Source: Galdieria partita
Lineage: Eukaryota > Rhodophyta > Bangiophyceae > Galdieriales > Galdieriaceae
Length of the DNA stretch: 64,000 nt
Direction of reading: 5' to 3'
Assembly: GCA_025991245.1 (NCBI GenBank)
Contig: BQMJ01000043.1
Span: 147,270 to 211,269 of the forward strand
The translations under genes were made by a program, and so were the position numbers. Positions within the stretch are counted from its first letter, which is position 1. Each line of letters opens with the position of its first letter. The notes under the pieces were generated by a model. It saw only the letters and a program-made list of their open reading frames with translations. It was not told the origin of the DNA and searched no databases. Positions 44,510-55,500 of the stretch are shown here, piece after piece.

Positions 44510-46952
44510 GAAAGTATATAAAATGTCGTGTCGCTATTTTGTCATCACTGTCAGCTTATAAAACGAAGTATCGGAAACATCAAAATAGTAAACTATCTAG
44601 TCAAAAGACAGCTAATAAAGCTTAGTTTCACATCCTACCATTTCGGGTACAATAGAGAGTCTAAACCTTAGCAACACCAGTCAGAATGCAGTCTACTATG
44701 GAATCATTGTTCAAGGAGTCCATGTTTCAGGGAAGATTCTACATAATGTCAGAAAATTCCAAGTCCCGGTTGTAGCAGCCAATCATGATAAATAGGCAAA
44801 AGTTGGACTTGTGGTGTTTCAAAACACTGCAAAAGTATCAACTGCTGTTATTTTACTATTTCTACTTGACAACTCCTGGCAACTCTCAGTTGATTTCCAA
44901 GTGTTACTTGTATTTCTATTCCATTGCCGATTCCACTCTTTACAGGCTCCAGCTCTTTGTTGAAGAGTGACGTTGAAAGTCCCGTTTACCTTGGAAGTGC
45001 CTCTTGTATTCCAAAGAGCTTTCTGTACTCAACCGAATGATGGTAAAGCAAATAACGAACAAGAGCTCACACACAGTTGTTCAGTCTCATGGGAAGTTTT
45101 TAAGGGTATATAGGCTATGTTTCTTAAGTTTAAAGACAATTCAACCTTGAGAAACAGTATTGTCACAACTTGGGACTTTCTAGTACAAGTACCAAGTTTG
45201 GAGCAACTCAACCCATAATCTACAGAATTGTAACCGTTTAGTCATCAACCTCCACTCTCTTGAAACCTTGTGTGGAAGCAGCTTTAGCACTTTAGCTTGG
45301 TACAAACTTGCGTGTGTTTGTTTGAAACCACTTTCAGAAGACTGTCAACTGCTCCTTCAACTTGGCACTGACTTGCTCACCTTTTTTCTACATTGGAGGC
45401 AGCACGTTGCACACAAAGCAACTCAACTCTACTGGTTGCAAACCTTTGTTGACCTGATTAACGAACGCTCCAAAAATCTCTCTTACTTTGAAACAATCAA
45501 TCTTGTTGGAGTTTTTAAGGTGTATCGAGGTGTTTTACGTTGTGCTTGCTTTCCATCCACTTGTATCATCTCCCTCGACAGTAGGTTTTCTAATTAACTG
45601 TTGGAAGTGAGTTTTCAAGACTTGGAAAGTTTCAATGCTCTGTACAAAAGTCTTTGACTATTTTTTCAACTTGGGTTTTAGCAAACTCTATTAGACCAAC
45701 TTATTTGCATGTTGGGAAGATTTTTTACTGTATTGTCTGAGTGGATGTCATTTTGTTCACGTAGTTGCTTCTGTAGTCGAATATATTATATGTTAGTATG
45801 TGAACAAGAGTTTTGAAAGACCCTTGAGAGTAGAAATTTTTTTGGAATAGCGGATTGTAGTTTATTATATAAAACGTTTATTGTTTATATGTCTTCTTTG
45901 AGGTATCCGAACCTTTCGATATATTTCTTTCTCTTGAGAGTAGCGATATAAAGAGTCAACAACTATTCGTTTGCGGTGACGAAATTGTCAAAGTGTTGCT
46001 GTATTTGAGAGAAACGTGACATTTCTCCCCAATTCAGATCACGAAACTGACCAAATATTGATTCTACATTCCTCTTAGGTTTCCCAAGCAAGTTATAGTT
46101 GACGCTTCATAGTCTCGTCTTCATATTGACAATCTTTTCAGTCAGTGTCTTTATACTACTTTGTGGTCGTATTCCACACCAGCACTACAAAACAAAGTCC
46201 ATTGTCAACATCACTATCCTTGCCGAGAATTTCTCTCGTATAGTACTATTAAGTGGATACTGTCCATCTTGGAGACTCTGTTTGGGACTTGTACTGTGAC
46301 TGTCAAACGTATCCCAATAGTGGCAACTTGCTGCCGTGTTTTCACAACGACTCTCCATAAACCACTAGAATTCGTGTCCTATCTCTACAGTGTCTTCTTT
46401 CTCACAAACTGACTGGAAGGTCTAATCGATTGAGATTTCCGTAAAAGAAGAAAGCTTATTGGGGTCGTGTCTATTGACTGAATAAGACCTCTCTGTTTTG
46501 GAAAAAGACGAAAACTTCCAAGTCCATCAGCAACAATGAGTTGCACAACGGGAAACTGAGTAAATATCGGTTTGTACAAAAACCAAAAAGACAATGCTTC
46601 GAGCAGTATTCTCACAGAGCTTGACGTATAAATGTGTGAAGTTGATAATAAAGGAGGGCGTGAATATGTAGTCTACTATTTGCAGACGGAAAAGACGTTC
46701 TTAACAAAGACAGTTATGAATAATAGTCCATCAACACATAGCTAAAGACACTCTCCAAGCAAAAGTTTTTTTAGAGACACAACGACTTTCTTATACTCGA
46801 TCAATAACAACTTGAGAGTCCAAAGTGAAATTGCTAAAGCGAAAAAACAAGAACAACCCTCCTTTTCAAACGTCACTCCTGTTAGCACAAGAGTTTCTGT
46901 GTGGCTCTTATCTTCTAAAACACCAAAAATACTACAAACTTGTCAGTAAACA
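44510..46952. other. Gene-poor stretch
   Basis: About 2.4 kb without a convincing gene. A plus-strand frame of about 110 codons (45268-45597) and a shorter one at 46099-46299 have no recognisable domain and no supporting splice or family signal. Composition is less AT-rich than the distal subtelomere, which would fit decayed coding DNA, but nothing can be assigned. Confidence 0.4.
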
Positions 46953-49604
46953 CTACATTTTCAAAAAATTTCGTATTCCTAACATGATTCGCAACCTTTG
47001 TGAAGAATTGTCAATACCGCAACTGCGGAGAAACCCTGTTGTAACTCCGTCTAAGTCTCCTAATTGTATGAACGATATTTTGGGCAAACAATGTACAACT
47101 TCTTCTTCGGAAAGACCACAACGTTCTCTTAAAAAAGTATTCCAATCAAATGAAGAACTCATAGAACTTGATGCAGCAACATTTTCTTCTCTCGTATCTT
47201 CCACTTGCATTACATCCATATCCATACTTGGACGAGTACTTCTTCTTTCCATCATTCCACTATTCCTTTCATATTCTTCATATGGAATACGTCCTAATAA
47301 ATCTACAAAAGAATTGCTCAACAAATCATAAAGTGGTTTCAGTTGTTCCAACCATCCAGCATTGTCTCCAAACACTCCTTCAATATCTCTACTAGTCTTG
47401 CAACCTAAAAAGGTTCGCAAAGATGTCGTTGAACATACTACAACTTGACAATGAGGAGGTATCCATAACCATTCTTCTCGTATATTCTGTGGTTGTATCT
47501 CAGAGTTGATAGAACTGTAAACAATATCATTATTATTGTCTTCATAATAAACTCCACTATTCAATATCCAATTCTGATTATTCCTAAATTGTTTGGAAAC
47601 TTCTTCAGTATACTTGTCGCTTACAATCAACTGAATGGCTCTTAAATTATTCTGTTCCAATTCAAGCTGTGACGCCAAGGGATGCAAAAATTTAGCAACT
47701 TCTGCCTTAATCATTGAGCGACCAACACCAGAACTTGACAATTGAAAACATTTCAATGCAATACTTATCAAGTATACTCTCTTCTTGGTGGTTTCAGTCT
47801 CCATAGGTGTTTGCTCCGAAGAAGATTCACTTTGAACAACAAGGAAAGAATTGTCTTTCATATCTGTGACTCGAATAAGAACATCAGGTCCATTGGAATT
47901 TTGTAGAATAGGAATAAATATTCCATCTTTTGATAAATACTTTTCAAAAAATGGTTTCCAAGCAGTGACATTGTAAGTTTCTTCTCTAGCACTATGGATT
48001 CTACTCATTGTCGAACTAAATGCTGGAACATAATTGGGAATAGGATCCACTTTTAAGCTGCCAATGGTTTGAGTAGATTGTATTGATATATGTTCGACAA
48101 AACTATGTCGAAATATACTCAATTCTCCTAGTTTGGAACAGAAACACCATCGAACATAAAGAATAAGAGTAAATATAATTTCAAATTTGAAACCACGGCT
48201 CGAAGGTGAATCAAATCGACTGATCGATGAAAATAAACTACAAACAAATCGAAGAGGAGGAATAGTCCAATATCGCGATTGAATATGCTTTAGTACAATC
48301 TTTGGAAAAACCAACTTGAAATATGTTTCATTTCTGCCTCTAACAGGTATCCTGCTTGCTTCGTCTTGTTCACTTCTCGAGCAACTCACATAATAAAAAC
48401 CAAAATGATTGGCAATATCCAAAACATATTCAGAATGGCTTCCTGTTCCTAAACCACCAAATAGAGTCTCTCTCTTTGGAATACGAAATTCTAAAATACT
48501 CGCAAGAAGCATTGAAGAAAAAACAATCATTGATTCGGGTGTCATACGAGAAAGAGTTACTACGAGAGAAGTAGTCGGAGCAATTTTCTCCATTTCCTCT
48601 TTCATTTCATCCTCTGAAAGATCACAAAAACTATTACAACTCTCACATGTGTTTCCCAATTCATTTAAAACATGAACAACATAGTAAGGAACACCACCTG
48701 TATAATCATACACTTGTTTGAAGAACCAATCATGTCCCTCAGGATGACTCGGAAACAATACTTTTAGAATAGGTACATTATGACAAGTAGCATTCTGTAT
48801 AAAGTACTTGACAGTTGCTTCTGAAAAAGGATCCAGCCGAAGAAAATTTAACGCTATTCGGGAAGGCATTGCATCCTCTTCTCTACTAATTATACAATCC
48901 GATCTCCCCGCAACAATACAAATGACAAAAGGTTTACTTACAACCACTGATAAAACTCTAAAGAAGGCACGATACACGTTGTGCACTCGATTTGCCCCTT
49001 GTGAAACCATCAAATCCTGAAACATTTTGAATTTGTCGCCTTCTAAAGCTCCAATTTCATCAATAAACAAATATAAATAACGTTTCTTGGTGACTTGCAA
49101 GAGTTTCTGAAACCATTCTTCTGGACTTCCAATATAAGAAAGAACTTGAGAAAGTAAATCTGCACTGTTTGGAAACTGGGAAAGAGCTTTCTTGCTTATC
49201 CACTCCAAAAGCGTATCTTCAAAACATGTTCCCCTCGGCACATCGAGAAGATTCAACATAACATATAAAGTCTCGTTTAACAGTGCGTCTAGAGCTCGTT
49301 CTCCTACATTCTCCCCCATTGCAAAGCCAGGAAACTTCTTCCAAGTATCTACATAACGCAAAATACGTTCTTTGTTGATGGAAAGGAAACTTCGGAAGTT
49401 CTCCCCGAAGGCGCTTTTGCCGCTCCCATACATTTGCGGAGCGTAGCTTATGTGAGGTCGAGGAGTTTGAGGTATACCTCTTTCATCGAAAACAAAGGAA
49501 GATTCAAAAGCTTCCAGAACTTGTAATATCGCTGATTCTCGGTTGACAAGAGGGTATTCAATCCCTGAATAGCCAACACGACTCCTTCCACCCAAACTCG
49601 TCAT
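46953..49604 (-). CDS. P-loop NTPase / nuclease-fold-like / SAM protein (Crinkler-RHS-like)
   Basis: A single 883-residue frame from ATG 49604, without introns. The N-terminal NTPase has a Walker A-like SYAPQMYGSGKSAFG (residues 53-67) and Walker B KKRYLYLFIDEIGAL (near 190), then an RSDCIISREE sensor-like arginine and VYDYTGGVPYYVVHVLNELG, as in STAND-type ATPases. Around residue 490 SSRGFKFEIIF recalls the GxxFE motif of restriction-endonuclease-fold domains in Crinkler/RHS proteins, and later GPDVLIR with FLVVQSES would be its catalytic strands. The final 65 residues form a SAM-like domain (FIQLGDLDGVTTGFLRSCGI). Such proteins are large subtelomeric or HGT-linked families in several microbial eukaryotes. 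Catalysis is not proven: the last motif has S where K is expected. Confidence 0.7.
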   Translation of the reverse strand: MTSLGGRSRVGYSGIEYPLVNRESAILQVLEAFESSFVFDERGIPQTPRPHISYAPQMYGSGKSAFGENFRSFLSINKERILRYVDTWKKFPGFAMGENVGERALDALLNETLYVMLNLLDVPRGTCFEDTLLEWISKKALSQFPNSADLLSQVLSYIGSPEEWFQKLLQVTKKRYLYLFIDEIGALEGDKFKMFQDLMVSQGANRVHNVYRAFFRVLSVVVSKPFVICIVAGRSDCIISREEDAMPSRIALNFLRLDPFSEATVKYFIQNATCHNVPILKVLFPSHPEGHDWFFKQVYDYTGGVPYYVVHVLNELGNTCESCNSFCDLSEDEMKEEMEKIAPTTSLVVTLSRMTPESMIVFSSMLLASILEFRIPKRETLFGGLGTGSHSEYVLDIANHFGFYYVSCSRSEQDEASRIPVRGRNETYFKLVFPKIVLKHIQSRYWTIPPLRFVCSLFSSISRFDSPSSRGFKFEIIFTLILYVRWCFCSKLGELSIFRHSFVEHISIQSTQTIGSLKVDPIPNYVPAFSSTMSRIHSAREETYNVTAWKPFFEKYLSKDGIFIPILQNSNGPDVLIRVTDMKDNSFLVVQSESSSEQTPMETETTKKRVYLISIALKCFQLSSSGVGRSMIKAEVAKFLHPLASQLELEQNNLRAIQLIVSDKYTEEVSKQFRNNQNWILNSGVYYEDNNNDIVYSSINSEIQPQNIREEWLWIPPHCQVVVCSTTSLRTFLGCKTSRDIEGVFGDNAGWLEQLKPLYDLLSNSFVDLLGRIPYEEYERNSGMMERRSTRPSMDMDVMQVEDTREENVAASSSMSSSFDWNTFLRERCGLSEEEVVHCLPKISFIQLGDLDGVTTGFLRSCGIDNSSQRLRIMLGIRNFLKM

Positions 49605-50261
49605 CGTCGCCAAAACAAAATCGGAAAGATGTGGTCGTTGGTGCTTCAAAGAATTTCTCGATTATAAAAAGATAAATAGCACTAAAATAAACTTGCTTTG
49701 GTATTGGAAGAATCATAAACTACCACGTATATGTTTTATTTTATGAAATATATTTAGTTTTCACTTTTCAGTTTTATTTAGCACTGTTTGGCTTAAGCTC
49801 TTTGTCAATAAAGCTTTCTAAAATACTTGGCTAACCTTTCTCTAAGAAACTATATGGTTTGTAACTTCCAAAAGATAACCAGCGCACGTCCGTATTGGCT
49901 TCTAGCAATGGTTTTATTGTTGTGGTTGCAGAACTAATGGCTAAGTAGCTTTACTGATACCCTTTTTAAAGTAAGTTTCCTTATAGACTTTTCCTTGTTC
50001 GAATTTTAACAAGAAATCTTTTGAAAATTGCATATAGAAGTTTTTGATTCTTTTTGAGTATTGTCGAAACCGTTTATTCGTTTGGTCTTAGCCTTCAATG
50101 AATGGGCTTTAACCTTGAGTTTTATGTGGCATACAAAGGTACCCTTTCGGTCCCAATTTATGTACTTTGCAGCTCAGAACCACATTGAGAACTGTTGATC
50201 CTTATGTTTTGGCGTCTATGAAGGTATTTAATATGCGTAATATCGTGAAAAATCGCCTAGG

Positions 50262-50475
50262 TAATGAGGCTCCTAGTTGTCTTTGAGTTTGAATACTTGT
50301 CACTTGTAGATGTCTTGTGATGTTGTTAAGAATCCTCGTTTTTACTTCAGTCATCGAGGTCCTTATCTACATTCAAAATTGATTCTGTCTTGATTGGATA
50401 CCCTGCCGGTTTCTTGTTAGTCAGTTTATGTCTAGTAAAGGTCTGATTTTCCAAATGGAGAGAAGAGACCGCCCT
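50262..50475 (+). repeat. Dispersed subtelomeric repeat, copy 1 of 3
   Basis: Starts at the GAGGCTCCTAGTTGTC word, passes through TCATCGAGGTCCTTATC and a GATTCTGTCTTGATTGG segment, and ends at GGAGAGAAGAGACC. The same ordered words, diverged, occur at 52.7 and 54.8 kb in the same orientation. Confidence 0.6.
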
Positions 50476-50846
50476 TGAAAACTGGGCTGCGAACTTCAAA
50501 AGCTACTCCTGCTCTGCAAAAAAGCACACTTGGACTCAATTTGATAGTAGAAAAAGTCTTTGTGCCATTTTTGCTTGTTTCCTCATTGCCTTTACCTGAG
50601 GATAGCACTTGGAGTGCAAACGACCAAGAGTTCATCTTTGGTCAATTCAAAGCCCAGAATTGGAAAGAAGAAACGAATGTCTGGAGAAGCTTTGTCAAGC
50701 GAGAGGATGTGCTCCGAATGGAAAGTGGGAGCTCTTTGGAAAGAATTACCGTAACTTTGAACATTCTTTGTTCTACAGATAAGAACAGTGTTAAAGAGGA
50801 TATTTCTGGAATAGTAGCATTGTCGACTCCTTTTGACCTGAGATAG
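50439..50846 (+). CDS. Uncertain open frame next to repeat copy 1
   Basis: A frame of about 135 codons is open from an AG dinucleotide at 50440 to a TAG at 50846 and reads, for example, KATPALQKSTLGLNLIVEKV and EEDT-like charged stretches, ending DISGIVALSTPFDLR. It has no early ATG and no known domain. It could be the last exon of a decayed gene. Evidence for expression or selection is absent. Confidence 0.15.
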   Translation, partial: RSDFPNGEKRPPLKTGLRTSKATPALQKSTLGLNLIVEKVFVPFLLVSSLPLPEDSTWSANDQEFIFGQFKAQNWKEETNVWRSFVKREDVLRMESGSSLERITVTLNILCSTDKNSVKEDISGIVALSTPFDLR

Positions 50847-51719
50847 TTGTAAATACTTACTTATGGAAAGATTTATTTTATTTATATTGAAAAAAACATA
50901 AAAGCAAACTAAATAGATCGTTTGATAAATGCCCAAAGTATTTTGAAAACTAAAGCAAAGGAAGAAATATTCGCTACGAGAACAAACCTTGAACACTACG
51001 ATAAGGTAGACTAGTGTATGTTGAATTGACAAAGTGTAGAGATCTTGAAAAATATTGTATTCGAAACAAGTTGTCTAGTAAAGGATGAGTGAATGAAATG
51101 AAATAAAAAGATTGTTTCAAAGATATATCAAATTTGATGAATATTCCACATTCCAAAGCTGTTTTGGGAAAAAGTTTGAATCCAAATTTGCCAACACAAT
51201 TCATTGAGTTTTGTCAATCACTCAAGTTCTATTTTGTCATTTGGTTCCCTTTATCGATATTCACGATATCTATAGATTGTTTGCAAAGAAATATGCATGG
51301 TGAAGGAAAGGGGAATATAACTCTTTCAATCAGCTACTACTCAAAGAGAATTTCCTGAATTATTCTATTGATTGATGAATTTTGCTCGGAAGATCAAGAA
51401 TTCTAAAGAAAGTTGTTGGTTTTTAGGACTTTGTATACTCAAAAGGTAAACATTTAACTGTTATTCTTTCATTCTATTTCATATGTCATTGAAACTCTTC
51501 TCGTCTTAAAACTTTTTTTAGCAAAACTTTGAAGCTTTATCAGTGTGTAAGAGAATATGGAACAGAAAGAGAATACATTCATTTGTATTCCTCGAATAGT
51601 GAAAAGTCGCAAAAAGTAGCAACAAAAAAAGGCCAAGAGATTGCACAATAGAGATCATCATACTATACAAGGAGAAGCCACTAAGTAACAATTGGATTCA
51701 AACTATAGTCCAACTTTAT

Positions 51720-51975
51720 GTCTAAACACAGAAGGAAGAAAGACAGTAGTAATAGAAAAAACAGGAACAAAAAATCAACTGCTTTCTAATATATGAACAA
51801 AAAAGCCTATCTGACGAAGAATATCTCAATTCAATTATTCTTAAAAAATAAAAATTGAACAAGAAAGTTATGTCGTAAGAGTACACATTGTGAAGCCGAC
51901 CAAGTGATTCTAAGTTGAACCCTTTTGAGCATAGATAACATGAGGCTTAAAAATTTTTAACCAAAACTCAAAGTT
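51720..51975 (+). repeat. AT-rich subtelomeric repeat, member A (pairs with 60.2 kb)
   Basis: Collinear with 60232-60485 at a constant offset of about 8,510 bases. Shared landmarks include GACAGTAGTA followed by an A-rich run, TATGAACAAA, and AATTGAACAA followed by a TAAGAGT.CACA.TG.GAAGCCGAC segment. Confidence 0.65.
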
Positions 51976-52710
51976 CATTTTTTAAGGAATTCAAGAAGAC
52001 TACCAGTGTAATAGCCATCATTATCTTCATCATAGCCATTTTAATGTCCATCAACTGGAAATAATATAGTATACTTGGAACTTACAGAAATGATTCAACT
52101 CGAATGAACTGGGCAATCGACAATTTTAAAAGTTCTTATGTGTAAAATGGATTCGAAACATCCTTTTAAAGAAGAATTGGGTTTCGACTCAAATTCGTCT
52201 GACAGAATTGCCTAAATGGATACAAATATAGTAGAACTGTAACCATAGACAGATGAGTTTTGAATCACAAGAACAATTCAAGTATAGAATAGAAGCATAA
52301 AAGAAGCTAAAAATTTACTCAATTCATTTTGTTGGAGAGTAGCATTGTGATTTGTAAAGATTCAAGATTCAGTGAACAAAGTAAAATAATTCCGCTTCAA
52401 TGGAATGATACTGCCTCAAAGCAAAACGATAAATTTGTTCAAAGATGCCTAAAGCGTCAAACAGTGGGTTCCAACGTGAAACTCTTCAAGACCAAACTTT
52501 GCCATCCAAGACCTGCTATTATTGGTTGTAAACTTTCAAAGACTTGAAATTTGAGTTCCACAAAGCTTGAAAAATACTTGTCTTGAGTCCAAGTTCATGT
52601 TGAACGTACCTCAACTTGGATCTTTGTTGAAAACTGTTGCTCTATATTTTCTGGTAAGCTTAAAGGCGTTTTTTACTATGTAGAGTGCTATAAAAAGAAA
52701 AGTCAGCGTA

Positions 52711-52980
52711 AAAAGCTCCCAATTATTTTCAAGTTTGAACCCCTGTTCCCTATATAGTCTTGTATTGTAACTTGGTTTTTCAAGTCAAAGTATACTACAA
52801 AGTAAAGTCTTGTGAATTACTGCTATGAATCTTCTTTTGTGGCACACTCATCAAGGTCTTTTGTAGCACTCGAAGTATATTCTGTGTTGATTCTTGTGTT
52901 TTTCAAACAACCAGTTCCTTTATTTGTCGGTTTATGACCATTTCGAGTCGCACCCAACTGGAGAGGAGAGAGGAGCGAAT
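52711..52980 (+). repeat. Dispersed subtelomeric repeat, copy 2 of 3
   Basis: Begins at AAAAGCTCCC, contains CTATATAGTCTTG, TCATCAAGGTCTTTTGTAG and GTATATTCTGTGTTGATTC, and ends at GGAGAGGAGAGAGG. It matches copy 3 over its whole length and copy 1 over most of it. Confidence 0.7.
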
Positions 52981-54789
52981 TGCTTTGGTTGGAATAGACG
53001 AGGTGCTGATGGCAGCTTTCAACCTTACGTTGACCTACTTGAAGAAATCACCAAAGTTGTAATATATGAGCTAGTTGACTGGGAATTAGATAAAGCTTTA
53101 TGACTGTTTGAGTGCTTGACCAGTTGATATGTTTCAAAATTGTACAACCTATCCAACTTTGAGATTTGTCACTGCTTTTTAGAATATATGTAGGAACTAG
53201 CTAACTTTGAAATTTTTTTTATGAGAGCAGAGTTTTAATAGAACTTTTGTAGATGCGTCTGTGTTGTTTATCCAAGAAACTCTGAGGGAACTAGAGAGTG
53301 AGTTCCGGTACTAGCTTCATAGCGTGTTCAAGTACTCTGGGTATGGTTGAAAAATTTAGGAGTTGCTGCTTTCTTTCCTTTTTGCTCTTTGTTTTATGGT
53401 TTTACTAGCACAGACAAATTGTTGTCTTGGGAAGCCACCCTTGACAACTTGGTTATGTTTTTTCAAGTTTGGACTGCTCTAGTGTTTCTAGAATTTTCCG
53501 TGGTAGATTGTTGAGTTTTGTGAAACATAGACTGTCTGAAACTTTGCGCTGTTTTAGATATATTGGAGGAAGTGTGCCGAGGATCTGTGTTGGTGACTTT
53601 TGTTGTCAAGGGACAAACAAGGCAAGGATCTTGCAACGATACTTACTATGTGAGTCTTGACGCTATGCTATTATGGACAGTTTTCATATATAGCTTTTAT
53701 ACAAAATAGAGAGAGTCAACAACTGATTCTTTATTTTCGCAATACAATTATACAAAAATAGAATATGCGACACTTGGTCTATGTATTCAAGCAAATTGAG
53801 AAACTCGACTGGATTCTTTATCAACATACTTGTAGGCAAAATACAAATTATATACATGTGTCACTTCCAACGTGTACTTAAACGTTTTGTTGTTAACTGA
53901 AACACTCGACCAGAGTGTATAAACTCAAATCTGCAAAAGTCTAAAAAGTCCCTGATACTAGTAACACAACACTCACAGTCCTCCAAGTTGCAAACAGTTC
54001 AGCTAGACATTGATCAGCACAAGTGTTCACTCTACTTGCCGAAATTTCTCTATGACAACTTGGCGACTGCACACCCACTCGTTCCAAGTCGTGGGAAACA
54101 CGCTCTTCTTCTTGAAAGTGGCAGACAATACCTTCTTGAAATGATTCCTATCGACTAGAGCTCAATGTTCTCCAAATCAACTTGAAGCCAGTAAATCTTC
54201 AAGGTAAATAACAAAGGTGAGTTTATCTCACTATCAATGGCGGGCTTTACTCTGAGGGGTATGTCAACGATCATTCTAACACAACGGTTCTCTTCAAATA
54301 ATGCAACGTTCGAGAATCAATAGTATTCTAGGTAAACCTTTGAGTGGAAGGTTCCCTTGGAAAGTTTTCACTAGGTACATATGAAACTATATGGCGTGTG
54401 CACTTTTTACTCGAAGAGCTCTTCAACGTCACTTTGCCCAATCTCTCTTTGTCATTGTTTTGCTCAACTGTGGCTGTAGTTGCTTTGTTACCACCTGTTT
54501 TGAAGTGGATAAAATTGCTCCTTTTTATGAAAATATAAGTAGTTGAATTTAGAGGAGAACCTTTTAGTACGACCAAACTTTGAGGTTTTATGATTTCGCT
54601 CTTTTTGAAATACCAACCAAGGCCCAGTTTGTTTTGGTCGTTTCCTGCCAACGACTTGGCTTGAACCTCAAAGTCGCTTCCAAGTTCTTGTCGAATGCAA
54701 CGTTGGTTCTGTTTGAGAGTTGTTGATCTTTAGTCTCTGGTCTGTTTGACGACGTTGACCCTGCGGAGTAGTGGGGAACCAGTGGGCAC

Positions 54790-55060
54790 AAAGGCTCCAA
54801 ATAGTCTTTGAGTCTGAATCTTTGTCCCAATATAGTCTTTCAATGGAACTTGGTCTTTGAACTGAATTGTTCAGCTAACTGTTGTCCTGTAAACAGTTGT
54901 TGAAGACTCTCCCTCGTGGAACAATCACCAAGATCTTTTGTAACATTCGGAATATATTCTGGGTTGATTCTCTTCGGTTCTTCACAAAACCGATTTCTGT
55001 CATTGTCAGTTTTTGTCTATTGAGAATCTATTGTCCGAGTGGAGAGGGGAGGTTGGCTCG
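54790..55060 (+). repeat. Dispersed subtelomeric repeat, copy 3 of 3
   Basis: Begins at AAGGCTCCAAATAGTC, contains CAATATAGTCTTTCAATGG, ACCAAGATCTTTTGTAAC and ATATTCTGGGTTGATTC, and ends at GGAGAGGGGAGG. The closest relative is copy 2. Confidence 0.7.
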
Positions 55061-55500
55061 TGGCCACTGAACTGCGCAGTTCAACTGTGAGTTGCTGTTT
55101 CGAAAACGGACGTGAACAGAGTTTGTACACCCACTTTGAAGCATCTTTACGTCGTTGTTTGCTAATCTTACTTGACGAGGTCACTTGAAGGATGCAAATT
55201 CGAAACAAAACTTGGAAGAAAAGGAGCATCTGATGGGAAAAATTTTCACAAAAGAGAGGCTTCGCAACTCGTCGGCATAGTGTATGTTTGGAATAGCTAC
55301 CGTAGTCTTTTGTGCTCAAGTCTATAAATACTTAGCAGTTGACAGTTTGTGAGACACAGTTTTGGAAAGGATACTGTTTGAATAGTATTACTGTTGGCAC
55401 TTAAATAGCCCGTCTTTCTATTGGGAAATCACAAACAACTATACAACGTATAATTCTATAAGAAGGCTGACAAGTACAAAGTATACCAATTGACAACTAT

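Larger units (their letters stand above)
49605..55500. other. Proximal subtelomere, no convincing gene
   Basis: This 5.9 kb carries the three-copy repeat (50.3, 52.7 and 54.8 kb) and one member of the 51.7/60.2 kb pair. Short open frames occur but share no domain. Composition is moderately AT-rich, as in the 44.5-47 kb gap, and resembles decayed coding DNA. Confidence 0.5.

Noticed and set aside
45268-45597. Plus-strand frame of 109 codons (MCGSSFSTLAWYKLACVCLK...)
   Set aside because: No recognisable domain, the opposite strand is nearly as open, and it lies in a repeat-like gene-poor stretch; chance or relic cannot be told apart.
46825-47331. Plus-strand open frame of 168 codons
   Set aside because: It lies mostly antisense to the C-terminus of the NTPase gene, has no domain, and is explained by the codon use of the real gene.
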